Numbered from the stretch's first letter, positions 1 to 7,101 are shown. The stretch is DNA of 11,664 bases from DATDAW01 sp036524675 (GCA_036524675.1 DATDBU010000050.1:1-11664), one strand, 5' to 3'. Program-made: numbers and translations. The notes: generated from the letters alone by a model not told the origin.

Positions 1-1947
1 GATGACGCCCCAGCACTTCTCCTGTTCGTAAATATTGAGGACGTCTTCGAATGTGAGCGGCTCGAAATACAGTTTGTCGCTCGTGTCGTAATCGGTCGAC
101 ACAGTTTCAGGGTTCGAGTTGACCATGATGGTCTCGAAGCCGAGTTCCTTCAGGGCAAACGCGGCGTGGACGCAACAGTAGTCAAATTCGATTCCTTGCC
201 CGATCCGGTTCGGGCCGCCACCGAGGATCATCACTTTCTTTTTGTCGCCACCGCGCGTTTCGTCTTCGTCGCCATAAGTCGAATAGTAATACGGCGTGTA
301 CGCTTCGAACTCGGCGGCACATGTATCGACGAGCCGGTAGGTGGGGACAACGCCGAGAGCTTTGCGTGCGACACGGACTTCGAGCTCGGGTTTGCCGAGA
401 AGGAATCCGAGCTGGCGGTCGGAAAAGCCGAGCTTTTTGTATTTGCGCAGAGTGTAGGAGGATCTTTTTTCCTTGGTGAAAATTCCTGCAAGCGCTTCCG
501 GCGCTGCTTTCTCCGCTTCGACGATCTGCTCGATCTGCCGCAGGAACCAGACGTCGATCGCGGTCATTTCGTGGATTTCTTCCACGCTCATCCCTGCGAG
601 CAAGGCGAGGCGTAAGTAAAAGATCCGCTCGGCATTCGGGACGACCAATTGATGATGGATGAGTTCCATATCGTGTGAACCGTCCGAACTCCAACCGGGC
701 AGCGTCTTTCCATCTGCGCCCAGGCCAAAACGACCGACTTCAAGCGACCGTAACGCTTTCTGAAGGGCTTCCTTGAACGTCCGCCCGATAGCCATGGCTT
801 CGCCGACGCTTTTCATTTGTGTGGTCAACGTCGGATCGGCTTGAGGGAATTTTTCGAACGTGAATCGCGGCACTTTGACGACGCAATAGTCGATCGTCGG
901 TTCGAAGCTCGCCGGGGTCTCCCGCGTGATGTCGTTTTTCAACTCGTCGAGCGTGTAACCGACAGCCAGTTTGGCGGCGATTTTGGCGATCGGGAATCCG
1001 GTCGCCTTGGATGCGAGCGCCGACGACCGGGAGACGCGCGGGTTCATTTCGATGACGATCATGCGGCCGTTTTCTGGATTGACCGCGAACTGGATATTCG
1101 AGCCGCCCGTCTCGACGCCGATCTCGCGAATGACCGCAAACGAGGCGTCGCGCATCCGCTGATATTCTTTGTCAGTAAGAGTTTGTGCCGGGGCGACGGT
1201 GATCGAATCGCCCGTGTGCACGCCCATCGGGTCGAGGTTTTCGATGGAGCAAATGATGACGCAATTATCCGCGTGATCGCGCATGACTTCCATTTCGAAT
1301 TCTTTCCAGCCGAGGAGCGATTCCTCGATGAGCACTTCGCTCACAGGCGACAAGTCCAGCCCGCGCGCGACGATAGTTTCGAATTCTTCGCGGTTGTAGG
1401 CGATGCCGCCGCCCGAGCCGCCAAGGGTAAATGCGGGCCGGATAATCAGCGGGAATGCTCCGATTTCTGCCGCGACGGAGCGCGCTTCGTCGAGGGTGTG
1501 TGCAACGCCTGAAAGTGCGGATTCGAGGCCGATGCGGTCCATGGCCTGTTTGAAAAGGAGGCGGTCCTCGCCTTTGGCGATCGCTTCGGCGTTGGCCCCG
1601 ATGAGTTTCGTCCCGTATTTTTCCAAGATGCCCTGGTGGTAAAGATCCATCGCGGCGTTGAGCGCTGTCTGGCCACCGAGCGTCGGCAAAATCGCGTCGG
1701 GCTTTTCCGCGGCGATGATTTTTTCGATGACTTCGACCGTGATCGGCTCGATGTAGGTCCTGGAGGCAAACTCCGGATCCGTCATGATGGTGGCCGGGTT
1801 GGAATTGACGAGGACAACCTCATAGCCTTCTTCGGCAAGCGCTTTGCATGCCTGGACGCCGGAGTAATCGAATTCGCATCCCTGCCCAATGACGATGGGC
1901 CCGGAGCCGATGAGGAGGATTTTATGGAGGTCAGGATTTCGAGGCAT
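1..1947 (-). CDS. carB: Carbamoyl-phosphate synthase large subunit, N-terminal 649 codons (cut by window edge)
   Basis: CarB makes carbamoyl phosphate from bicarbonate, ammonia (passed from CarA) and two ATP, feeding pyrimidine and arginine synthesis in the cytoplasm. The reading frame is open from the ATG at 1947 to the window edge and follows E. coli CarB throughout. The start reads MPRNPDLHKILLIGSGPIVI. The first ATP-grasp half shows RPAFTLGGSGGGIAYNREEF near residues 170-189 and EMNPRVSRSSALASKATG later. A more divergent linker follows, matching the oligomerisation region. The second synthetase half begins with GGGPNRIGQGIEFD at about 576-589. About 420 residues are missing beyond the edge if the protein has the usual length of roughly 1070. 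I saw no frameshift or internal stop. No clear Shine-Dalgarno precedes the start. carA is not in the window. The identification is essentially certain. Confidence 0.97.
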   Translation of the reverse strand, partial: MPRNPDLHKILLIGSGPIVIGQGCEFDYSGVQACKALAEEGYEVVLVNSNPATIMTDPEFASRTYIEPITVEVIEKIIAAEKPDAILPTLGGQTALNAAMDLYHQGILEKYGTKLIGANAEAIAKGEDRLLFKQAMDRIGLESALSGVAHTLDEARSVAAEIGAFPLIIRPAFTLGGSGGGIAYNREEFETIVARGLDLSPVSEVLIEESLLGWKEFEMEVMRDHADNCVIICSIENLDPMGVHTGDSITVAPAQTLTDKEYQRMRDASFAVIREIGVETGGSNIQFAVNPENGRMIVIEMNPRVSRSSALASKATGFPIAKIAAKLAVGYTLDELKNDITRETPASFEPTIDYCVVKVPRFTFEKFPQADPTLTTQMKSVGEAMAIGRTFKEALQKALRSLEVGRFGLGADGKTLPGWSSDGSHDMELIHHQLVVPNAERIFYLRLALLAGMSVEEIHEMTAIDVWFLRQIEQIVEAEKAAPEALAGIFTKEKRSSYTLRKYKKLGFSDRQLGFLLGKPELEVRVARKALGVVPTYRLVDTCAAEFEAYTPYYYSTYGDEDETRGGDKKKVMILGGGPNRIGQGIEFDYCCVHAAFALKELGFETIMVNSNPETVSTDYDTSDKLYFEPLTFEDVLNIYEQEKCWGVI

Positions 1948-1956
1948 GATGGCGGA

Positions 1957-1972
1957 AAAGCGGGACCGCTTT
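1957..1972. promoter_or_regulatory. Near-perfect palindrome in the carB leader
   Basis: AAAGCGG and CCGCTTT are exact reverse complements separated by two bases. The palindrome starts 10 nt upstream of the carB ATG. In RNA it could fold as a 6-bp stem with a 4-base loop next to the start codon. As DNA it could be a dimeric repressor site. Its position is suggestive, but no function can be assigned. Confidence 0.3.
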
Positions 1973-2073
1973 GTTACCAGAGCCGTCGGCAGCGGGCAAA
2001 CGGAACGTTGGAGAAAAGAAAACGCTGATTGGACATTGACCGTGAGGTGCCGCGAATCAGCATCGGGCGATCA

Positions 2074-2490
2074 TCATGAGCCCGGACGAAAAAGGGGCCG
2101 CTTGTAAAGAGACTGTTGCGTCAGCGCGTCGACCTGATGACGGTAGCCGGGGTCGGTAAAGGCCTTCAGACTGAAGGTGTAGATCTTTCCAGATTGCCAG
2201 CCTGAAGCGTCTGGGCCCATAAAGCTTACGCTTGGCTGGCCGGGCGGAATGGATTTCCTCGAGGTGACCGTAGTTGCCGGATCTGGTGAGGGAAGAGTGG
2301 CTTCCACGTAAAGGGGCAGGGGCGCACTTGACGAGACCGAAAGGTGAAAGACGGCGTTGGCGGTTCCGTCGGGGTTGCGGCTGTAGGTGGCCACACCAGT
2401 GCGAAAGAAGGCGCTTTGTACCGGTGGTGGTGGCGTCGAGCAGCCTGTGAGCGCAACAAGACCTATTAAGAAGAAAAGAGCGGTGCGCAT
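2074..2490 (-). CDS. Small predicted lipoprotein, function unknown
   Basis: A 138-residue protein from the ATG at 2490. It begins with a compact lipoprotein signal: Met-Arg, a hydrophobic core LFFLIGLVAL, then the lipobox LTGC with Cys17 as the lipidated residue. A proline-rich linker (STPPPPVQ) follows. The mature part of about 120 residues is rich in Ser, Thr and Pro and reads like a small beta-sandwich (FHLSVSSSAPLPLYVEATL, later GKIYTFSLKAF). It is therefore probably anchored to the outer membrane facing the periplasm. In-frame starts also exist at 2514 and 2541. I prefer 2490 because it gives the standard short n-region, although 2514 has a slightly better purine tract upstream. It lies 126 nt upstream of carB on the same strand; cotranscription is possible but nothing ties the functions. 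I do not recognise the family. Confidence 0.75.
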   Translation of the reverse strand: MRTALFFLIGLVALTGCSTPPPPVQSAFFRTGVATYSRNPDGTANAVFHLSVSSSAPLPLYVEATLPSPDPATTVTSRKSIPPGQPSVSFMGPDASGWQSGKIYTFSLKAFTDPGYRHQVDALTQQSLYKRPLFRPGS

Positions 2491-2613
2491 GGGGAAGGCG
2501 AAAAGGGGGGACATTTTCCGTGCTATCCAAAGCCGCGGCATGAAGCAAGCTCGGGAAAGCGTAAGACGAGATTGCTGACAGCGTCGACGAACCGCGATAG
2601 AGTTCGAAGTGTC
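2491..2613. other. Divergent intergenic region between the lipoprotein and the small-protein/NTase pair
   Basis: About 120 bases separate two divergent starts, so promoters for both directions should lie here. I could not pick out a convincing -35/-10 pair for either. The plus-strand frame of the small protein stays open upstream to a TTG at 2572. Confidence 0.35.
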
Positions 2614-2871
2614 ATGGGTGAATTCGACGCGTTAGCCGAGGCAATTTACAAAGACAAAGTCCGCCGCGCCCGGGCGATGTCACCTGAGGAAAAGCTTTTG
2701 GCCGGACAGGAACTCTTCGATTTTGCCTGCAAGTTCACTCTGGCTGGTATTGCGGTGCAGCATCCAGAGGCTGATGAAGATGAACGCTTTCGGCTTTTGC
2801 GCCAGCGTCTCGCCCTTGGCGAGAAACTCGACCGGCTTTCAGTGCGTCCTGTTCCCGATGTAACGGAATGA
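2614..2871 (+). CDS. Small charged helical protein, partner of the downstream NTase
   Basis: An 85-residue protein from the ATG at 2614 (MGEFDALAEAIYKDKVRRAR). The frame is also open back to a TTG at 2572, but those extra residues look like leader. It has no signal peptide or membrane segment. It is dense in Glu, Asp, Arg and Lys and should be almost wholly helical. The segment RARAMSPEEKLLAGQELFDF (about 18-37) is the most distinctive part and is followed by an AGIAVQHPEADEDE stretch and an Arg/Leu-rich helix (LLRQRLALGEKLDRL). From memory, similar short proteins labelled hypothetical occur beside predicted nucleotidyltransferases in other bacteria; I know of no established function. Its TGA overlaps the ATG of the next gene in an ATGA, so the two are translationally coupled and probably act together. 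It could be an antitoxin-like or adaptor subunit, but that is inference. Confidence 0.72.
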   Translation: MGEFDALAEAIYKDKVRRARAMSPEEKLLAGQELFDFACKFTLAGIAVQHPEADEDERFRLLRQRLALGEKLDRLSVRPVPDVTE

Positions 2872-3416
2872 ATGTCGAGCAACTGGCTATCGAAGTGATC
2901 GACCGCCTGAACAAGGCCGGAATTCCGTACGCGCTTGTCGGGTCCTTCTCGAGCAATTTTTGGGGGATCCCGCGTTCGACCAAAGACGTAGATTTCGTTC
3001 TGCAACTAGCGGGTACGGAAGTAAACCGTCTGTGGGAAGTGTTCCAACCAGATTTTGCAGTGGACGATCAATTGACCTTTGAAACAATGACCGGCTCGCA
3101 AAAGCTTGAGGTCCGGCATCCCCAAACCGTTTTCAAAATAGAACTGTTCCTTCTATCGTCCGATCCTCACCATCAGGCGCGATTCACGCGACGTAAGCTG
3201 ATCCATGTGTTGGGTCGTAACGTCTGGATGCCGACCCCTGAAGATGTCGTGATTCAGAAGTTACGCTGGGCGCGAACGAAAGACTTGGATGACGCAACGA
3301 ATGTGCTTGCTGTTCAGGGAGGCACGCTGGATTTCGAGTATATTCGGCACTGGTGTGGACAGCACGGAACGTTGGGACGCTTGGATGCCATTCTGGTTTC
3401 ACTGCCAAAAATCTGA
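2868..3416 (+). CDS. Nucleotidyltransferase-fold protein (DUF6036/AbiEii-like)
   Basis: A 182-residue cytoplasmic protein. Its N-terminal part carries the polymerase-beta-type nucleotidyltransferase signature: ALVGSFSSNFWGIPRSTKDV with Gly25-Ser26, then 13 residues, then the metal-binding Asp40-x-Asp42 (DVDFVLQL). A possible third acidic residue is Glu92 in KIELFLL, where an Asp is more usual. The C-terminal part has the TPEDVVIQKLRWARTKDLDD stretch (about 123-142) typical of the DUF6036/AbiEii-like group, whose members often replace one half of a toxin-antitoxin pair. The fold and active-site core look complete, so it may transfer a nucleotide to a protein, RNA or small molecule; the substrate is unknown. 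It overlaps the preceding 85-residue gene by 4 bp and ends 28 bp before the convergent Uma2 gene. AbiEii proper is longer, so the family name is approximate. Confidence 0.85.
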   Translation: MNVEQLAIEVIDRLNKAGIPYALVGSFSSNFWGIPRSTKDVDFVLQLAGTEVNRLWEVFQPDFAVDDQLTFETMTGSQKLEVRHPQTVFKIELFLLSSDPHHQARFTRRKLIHVLGRNVWMPTPEDVVIQKLRWARTKDLDDATNVLAVQGGTLDFEYIRHWCGQHGTLGRLDAILVSLPKI

Positions 3417-3444
3417 GAACGGCAGTCAACCGACAGGAATACCC

Positions 3445-4008
3445 CTACTCAGCAAAAACCGCTGTCAGATCGATGTTCAGGCCGGGCAGGATAGGGGATG
3501 CGAGGGCGTCTTTGGCCGTGAATTTTTGCGCAGGCTTCGTCGCATCTTCCTGTAAACGCCAGATGTCGATTGTCTGCGCCGCCGGAGAAACAACCCACAT
3601 TTCGATGACGCCAGCCGTGGCATAGACTTCACGTTTCGGACCGAGATCGAGCTTTGCGGTACTCTTCGATAGCACTTCGACGACCAGATCCGGTGCCCCA
3701 TTGCAGCCTTGTTCCGTAAGCTGATTCCGACGCGCATTGGAAACGAAGTAAATGTCCGGGTTGAAGACATTGTGCTCGTTAACGGCCACATCACTGGGAG
3801 CGATGTGAATTTTACCGATCGGATTTTTTTTCAAGAAGCCGCCGATGAGCGTGACGAGATTGACGATAAGTTCCTGATGCTTCCTTTTAGGGCTGGGGGA
3901 CATGTACAAATCTCCGTTGATGAGCTGATAATACGGTGGCCCTTCAGGGAGCTTTGCGAATTCGGCGGCGGTCATGCCGTCAAGTTCTGTCGCCACAACC
4001 GTTTCCAT
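3445..4008 (-). CDS. Uma2-family PD-(D/E)XK endonuclease-like protein
   Basis: A 187-residue protein of the Uma2 (DUF820, PF05685) family, which has a restriction-endonuclease-like fold; family members have no settled role. The expected landmarks appear in order: a Tyr and Gly before the first strands (YYQLINGDLYMSPSP, about 26-40), His44 and Glu46 (KHQELIVNL), NPDIYFVS (about 83-90), and the core APDLVVEVLSKST (about 105-117) with Asp107 and Glu111 as likely metal ligands. Then come Lys125-Arg126 (GPKREVY) and a last strand, GVIEMWVV. The length is normal for the family and nothing looks broken. The ATG at 4008 is the first in frame that keeps the whole domain. A weak promoter candidate on the minus strand is TTGACT (4038-4043), 17 bases, CATTCT (4015-4020); it would put the transcript start almost at the ATG. 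The gene is divergent from the AraC regulator. Confidence 0.92.
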   Translation of the reverse strand: METVVATELDGMTAAEFAKLPEGPPYYQLINGDLYMSPSPKRKHQELIVNLVTLIGGFLKKNPIGKIHIAPSDVAVNEHNVFNPDIYFVSNARRNQLTEQGCNGAPDLVVEVLSKSTAKLDLGPKREVYATAGVIEMWVVSPAAQTIDIWRLQEDATKPAQKFTAKDALASPILPGLNIDLTAVFAE

Positions 4009-4154
4009 AGTCTGAGAATGCCCAACATTCCGGTTCCAGTCAACGCGCTGTCAGCCGGAGAATCGTAGCGACGGGTGCAGACTCAATCAAGACCGGCATC
4101 AAAAGTAGTCAGCGCTTCGGTCGCAGGTGGAGCGAATGTCCTCATGAGAAAATG

Positions 4155-4173
4155 ATTGAGATCCAGTCTCAAT
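4155..4173. promoter_or_regulatory. Inverted repeat upstream of the AraC-family gene, possible operator
   Basis: ATTGAGA and TCTCAAT are exact reverse complements with a 5-base centre (TCCAG), a dyad of 19 bp. It lies 24 nt upstream of the regulator ATG at 4198, in the 189-bp gap divergent to the Uma2 gene. AraC-type proteins usually prefer direct repeats, so this could instead serve a different repressor or be a small hairpin in the leader. Confidence 0.3.
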
Positions 4174-4197
4174 TGCGAAATACTCGGACCTCTTCAC

Positions 4198-5205
4198 ATG
4201 GCTCGCGTTGCTCCTTTTTCTTCCCAAAATCCGGCTGCTGGCCGCGTCGGGGAGCCTCCGTTTACCGAAGAGGCAGCCTGGGCGCGTGTCGGCAAGGGAA
4301 GCTGGCAGCATTTGCACGGCAATTTCCGAGACTTGGGTTACAGCATCGAGTGGCATGATTTTTCGGCGGCACGCGATTTTGATTGGGCGCCCAGTTTTCA
4401 TCCGGACGGAGTGGAGATCTGCCTGAATCTCTTGGGAAAAGGAATGGTGCAGACGAAGACCGCGAGGCTGGATCTGGAGCCTTTAACTGCCGGATTTTAT
4501 TTGCAGAAAGACAGCGGCCTTTCTGGAGTGCGCATGGGCGGGGAACGTCATCAATTTATTACGATCGAGCTCTCGTTTGCTTTCCTGAACCGGCATCTCG
4601 TTCCAGGCGAGGCGGGATTGCACGCGCATCTGCGAGCCCTGACGAAAGGCGACGTAAAGGCAGCGGTTTCCGAGTCGATCCGCCTTGGGAGCGATCACCA
4701 GCAAATGATTGCCAGTCTGCGGCGGCCGCCGGTTTTCGCGCCAGCGCATCGGATGTGGTATCAGGCGAAAGCGTTGGAAGTGGCTTCGGCGTTGCTGTAT
4801 CACGCGCCGGCGGACGAGGATCTGTTTTGCAACCGTCAAAAGCGCCAAAGTCGCGACCGGGTGCAGCGAGTGATTGCGCTTTTGAAGGAAGATCTCATCA
4901 GTCCGCCTTCGTTGGAGGAGATTGGCAGACGGGTGGGGTGTAGCCACTTTTATCTGAGCCGCGTGTTCAGCCAGGAAGTGGGAAAGACCATCTTTCAGTA
5001 TTTGAGGGATTTGCGGATGGAAAAGGCGGCGGAACTGTTGCGTGAAGGCCGCTTGAACGTGACCCAGGTTGCGCTCGAGGTCGGGTATTCGAGCCCGAGC
5101 CATTTCAGCACGGCGTTTCATGAAGTTTACGGCTGTTGCCCAGGGCTGTACCCGCTGCCAATGGCAAATGGAACAAATGGCCTGAGGCAGAAGAAGGCAC
5201 TTTAG
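4198..5205 (+). CDS. AraC-family transcriptional regulator
   Basis: A 335-residue DNA-binding regulator. The C-terminal 100 residues are a complete AraC double helix-turn-helix. The first HTH lies around 238-258 (SLEEIGRRVGCSHFYLSRVF). The linker helix is FQYLRDLRMEKAAELL. The second HTH lies around 287-308 and carries the family signature VALEVGYSSPSHFSTAFHEV. The usual terminal G-x-x-P-x-x-Y-R is altered to GCCPGLYPL, lacking the Arg. The N-terminal part of about 210 residues is a sensor; its strands GVEICLNLLGKGMVQ and HQFITIELSFAFLNRHL resemble regulators of the PchR kind, but the ligand cannot be told. The frame also has a TTG at 4156; I chose the ATG at 4198 because the extra residues fall across the inverted repeat and do not look protein-like. 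No strong Shine-Dalgarno is visible. The lectin gene follows 143 bp downstream on the same strand and is a possible target. Confidence 0.93.
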   Translation: MARVAPFSSQNPAAGRVGEPPFTEEAAWARVGKGSWQHLHGNFRDLGYSIEWHDFSAARDFDWAPSFHPDGVEICLNLLGKGMVQTKTARLDLEPLTAGFYLQKDSGLSGVRMGGERHQFITIELSFAFLNRHLVPGEAGLHAHLRALTKGDVKAAVSESIRLGSDHQQMIASLRRPPVFAPAHRMWYQAKALEVASALLYHAPADEDLFCNRQKRQSRDRVQRVIALLKEDLISPPSLEEIGRRVGCSHFYLSRVFSQEVGKTIFQYLRDLRMEKAAELLREGRLNVTQVALEVGYSSPSHFSTAFHEVYGCCPGLYPLPMANGTNGLRQKKAL

Positions 5206-5274
5206 CTCGGAATACCGGCGCAGGCCTTGCCATAAGGATTCCTGCTGACGTACATCGGGTCGCAGAATCGTAAC

Positions 5275-5302
5275 CTGGAAATCTCAGTTTCCGCTGGAAA
5301 TC
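5275..5302 (+). repeat. Direct repeat CTGGAAATC x2 upstream of the lectin gene
   Basis: Two identical 9-mers, CTGGAAATC, lie at 5275-5283 and 5294-5302 with a 19-bp period. They are in the 143-bp gap between the AraC-family gene and the lectin gene, ending 46 nt before the lectin ATG. AraC-family proteins typically bind two direct half-sites about two helical turns apart, so this fits an operator for the upstream regulator. The first copy also overlaps a short dyad, GGAAA and TTTCC (5277-5292). The functional assignment is inference. Confidence 0.35.
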
Positions 5303-5348
5303 GGAGGGGTCCGCCGCCTTATTGGCTCTCCCTACGAATTATTGACTT

Positions 5349-5678
5349 ATGAATGAATCCATTATCCCCTGGAGAACAGCGTCGTCCGTTTTTTGCGCAG
5401 GCGTGAACTCTGAAGGCTGGAATCTTGCCCGTATTCCAGAGAGCGACCTCGATGTGCCGCGCACTTTTTCCGCGGAAATCACTTTCTCGAAACCGTTCAA
5501 TTCGGCGCCATTGGTGCATGCCTCATTGACGGGTTTTGACCTGGACCAGCGTGACAGCGCGCGCATCAGCGTGGTGGTTTCCGACGTCACAGCGGCCGGG
5601 TTTGTCACGTCGGTGACGACCTGGATGGAAACGCGGGTCTATGGCGTCGAGGTGAGCTGGCTGGCGATCGGCAGCTAA
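5349..5678 (+). CDS. Single-domain H-type lectin
   Basis: A 109-residue protein that is nearly all one H-type lectin domain (PF09458, the Helix pomatia agglutinin fold). By eye it aligns over its length: GWNLARIP (about 23-30), FSAEITFSKPFNSAPLVHAS (40-59), TGFDLD, SARISVVVSDVTAAGF, TTWMETRVYGVEVSWLAIG. Recalling the snail agglutinin, its sugar-contacting Arg, Trp and Tyr match Arg72, Trp92 and Tyr98 here, while the His next to the Trp is Met93. Family members form trimers or hexamers that bind GalNAc or related sugars. There is no signal peptide or membrane segment, so the protein is cytoplasmic or leaves by a non-Sec route. An in-frame TGA at 5343-5345 fixes the start at 5349. The gene ends with TAA-TAG. 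It sits between an AraC regulator and the end of the glycan operon on the other strand. The ligand is unknown. Confidence 0.86.
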   Translation: MNESIIPWRTASSVFCAGVNSEGWNLARIPESDLDVPRTFSAEITFSKPFNSAPLVHASLTGFDLDQRDSARISVVVSDVTAAGFVTSVTTWMETRVYGVEVSWLAIGS

Positions 5679-5742
5679 TAGCGGCTCTGTCCCGCTGGAA
5701 TTGGGTGTCGATTCGTTAGTAAGAGTTGTTACGTACGACAAA

Positions 5743-5771
5743 AGGCTCGCTAGTCTATTGCTAGCGAGCCT
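5743..5771 (-). terminator. Hairpin terminator of the glycan operon
   Basis: AGGCTCGCTAG (5743-5753) and CTAGCGAGCCT (5761-5771) form a perfect 11-bp stem with a 7-base loop. Read on the minus strand the stem is followed by a short T run (CCTTTTG). It stands about 60 nt past the GT4 stop codon at 5834. This is the expected shape and place for an intrinsic terminator of the leftward operon. On the plus strand no T run follows, so at best it would weakly stop transcripts from the lectin gene. Confidence 0.65.
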
Positions 5772-5833
5772 CGCACAATTCCGGGTAAAGAAAGCGGTAG
5801 TCGTGGTAATGTCCGGGCTGAACGTTTCGGAAG

Positions 5834-6982
5834 CTAACGATGAAGAGACCCGACGCCTGATCCAATAAGTGACGCCTTAGATGTGGCGTTCGTGACTCCA
5901 AAATACCGAAGCCAAAGAGCTCCTGCCGTTCTTGGTGAAAAGGCTGTGTCATACGATGATCTCTGTGTTTTACGCGACGTATGCCCGTGCTGGATTTTTT
6001 TTGCGAATAAAGCGACTTGGGATGAGATTTCTTCGAGCGTTGCCCCGGCAGGAATTAGAACGCAGTTTTCTTCGCGAAGCGCTAGCTCCCGCGTCCCTCC
6101 CTGGTCTGTCGCAATCCACGGCATGCCTGCGGACATGGCTTCGATCAGGCTTAATGGCATTCCCTCATTGTGCCTGGAAAGTAGGACGAGTGCATCAAGG
6201 CTTTCAAGAATCTTCGAATATTGTTCCTTCGTCTTGTACCGGCCGTGCCAGAGAACGCGTGGAAACCGATCAAACCAGGAGGAAGGATATTCCTCGCCTT
6301 CACCATAGATGTGCCAACGAATATGTCCCAGTTCCGGCATCTCGCTAAGGGCGCAGATAGTGTCTATGCCTTTTGATAATGTAAGCCGTCCGACAAAGCC
6401 GAAATTTAACGTGTCGTTCGCCGAATAAGTCCTTTCAGAAATTTCTTCGCTGAGACCGCCCAAATCATCCGTGAGATAGGGCAGGAAGGTTGTCCCATCA
6501 CGTCGTAGCGCGTTGCGCAATCTTTCGCAGGTTGATTGGCTGCATCCGACGAGTTCTGGAGCAGATTTCAAAACCGACCGAAAGCTTGATGACCAGGTGG
6601 TCTGCTCTTTTTCGTCAGCCGCCGTATGATGATGATGGATAATTCGTGTATTGGTCCCCCGAGCCATCCATGAGAGTTGCGCCAATCCACTTTGCCCGTT
6701 TGAGTAAATCACATCCCAGTGGAGAGATTTCAGACGAATAACTGTTTGAAACAGCCAAAGAGACTTTGTCAAAGAACCAGCTTGGCCACGTTCGATCGGG
6801 AGTTCCTTAAGGCGTACGTTGGTTCCACCCATTTCGCGCCGCCATGTTTCATTCAAGGAATTGCTGGTTGTGACCAGGGTGATCTGGCTGCCGGTGCCCG
6901 CACAGAGTTGAGCGAGAAGGCAAATGTGACGCTCCATGCCTCCGTAGGCAGCCATCTGCGGCGCATAAAATAACAGTTTCAT
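5834..6982 (-). CDS. GT4-family (GT-B) glycosyltransferase
   Basis: A 382-residue retaining glycosyltransferase of the GT4 type with two Rossmann-like domains. The N-terminal domain opens with LLFYAPQMAAYGGMERHICL, where GGMER (14-18) is the usual glycine loop. The C-terminal domain opens with FGFVGRLTLSKGIDTI (about 194-209), with Arg199 and Lys204 as the phosphate-contacting pair. It holds the E-x7-E motif, EGMPLSLIE (Glu273 and Glu281), followed by MSAGMPWIATDQGGTREL. Length and motif order are normal. It has no signal peptide and probably works on the cytoplasmic face of the membrane, adding a sugar from an NDP donor to a growing glycan. It is the last gene of the leftward operon, 119 bp after the GT8-like gene and followed by a hairpin terminator. 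Donor and acceptor cannot be read from sequence. Confidence 0.95.
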   Translation of the reverse strand: MKLLFYAPQMAAYGGMERHICLLAQLCAGTGSQITLVTTSNSLNETWRREMGGTNVRLKELPIERGQAGSLTKSLWLFQTVIRLKSLHWDVIYSNGQSGLAQLSWMARGTNTRIIHHHHTAADEKEQTTWSSSFRSVLKSAPELVGCSQSTCERLRNALRRDGTTFLPYLTDDLGGLSEEISERTYSANDTLNFGFVGRLTLSKGIDTICALSEMPELGHIRWHIYGEGEEYPSSWFDRFPRVLWHGRYKTKEQYSKILESLDALVLLSRHNEGMPLSLIEAMSAGMPWIATDQGGTRELALREENCVLIPAGATLEEISSQVALFAKKIQHGHTSRKTQRSSYDTAFSPRTAGALWLRYFGVTNATSKASLIGSGVGSLHR

Positions 6983-7101
6983 GAAAAGTTTAAAAAGTCG
7001 TTATGTTGACCGCTTCAAAAAGGAACGGCTTGTTTAATCGGCTTGGCAAGTAACGTCGCGATGTTCGGTGTCACGTGCCGCAGATGCAGTCAAAATTTTT
7101 C

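Noticed and set aside
182..694. Minus-strand frame of 170 codons inside carB
   Set aside because: It overlaps carB on the same strand in another frame and has shadow-like Arg-rich composition. The carB frame is continuous here, so it is not a frameshifted piece either.
817..1512. Open plus-strand frame of 231 codons opposite carB
   Set aside because: It is antisense to a perfectly conserved carB frame and is rich in Arg, Asp and Phe with no recognisable domain, as expected of a shadow frame.
2057..2548. Minus-strand frame of 163 codons over the lipoprotein
   Set aside because: The overlapping frame with the lipobox signal peptide is far more protein-like; this one is Arg- and His-rich without a domain.
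3417..3444. Possible terminator in the 28-bp gap between the convergent NTase and Uma2 genes
   Set aside because: No inverted repeat followed by a T run is visible in either direction.
4156..4197. TTG start 14 codons upstream for the AraC-family gene
   Set aside because: It lies on the inverted repeat, the added residues show no family likeness, and an ATG is available at 4198.
5883..6348. Plus-strand frames of about 140 codons opposite the GT4 gene
   Set aside because: They are antisense to a complete GT4 coding frame with all motifs in order; nothing in them is recognisable.
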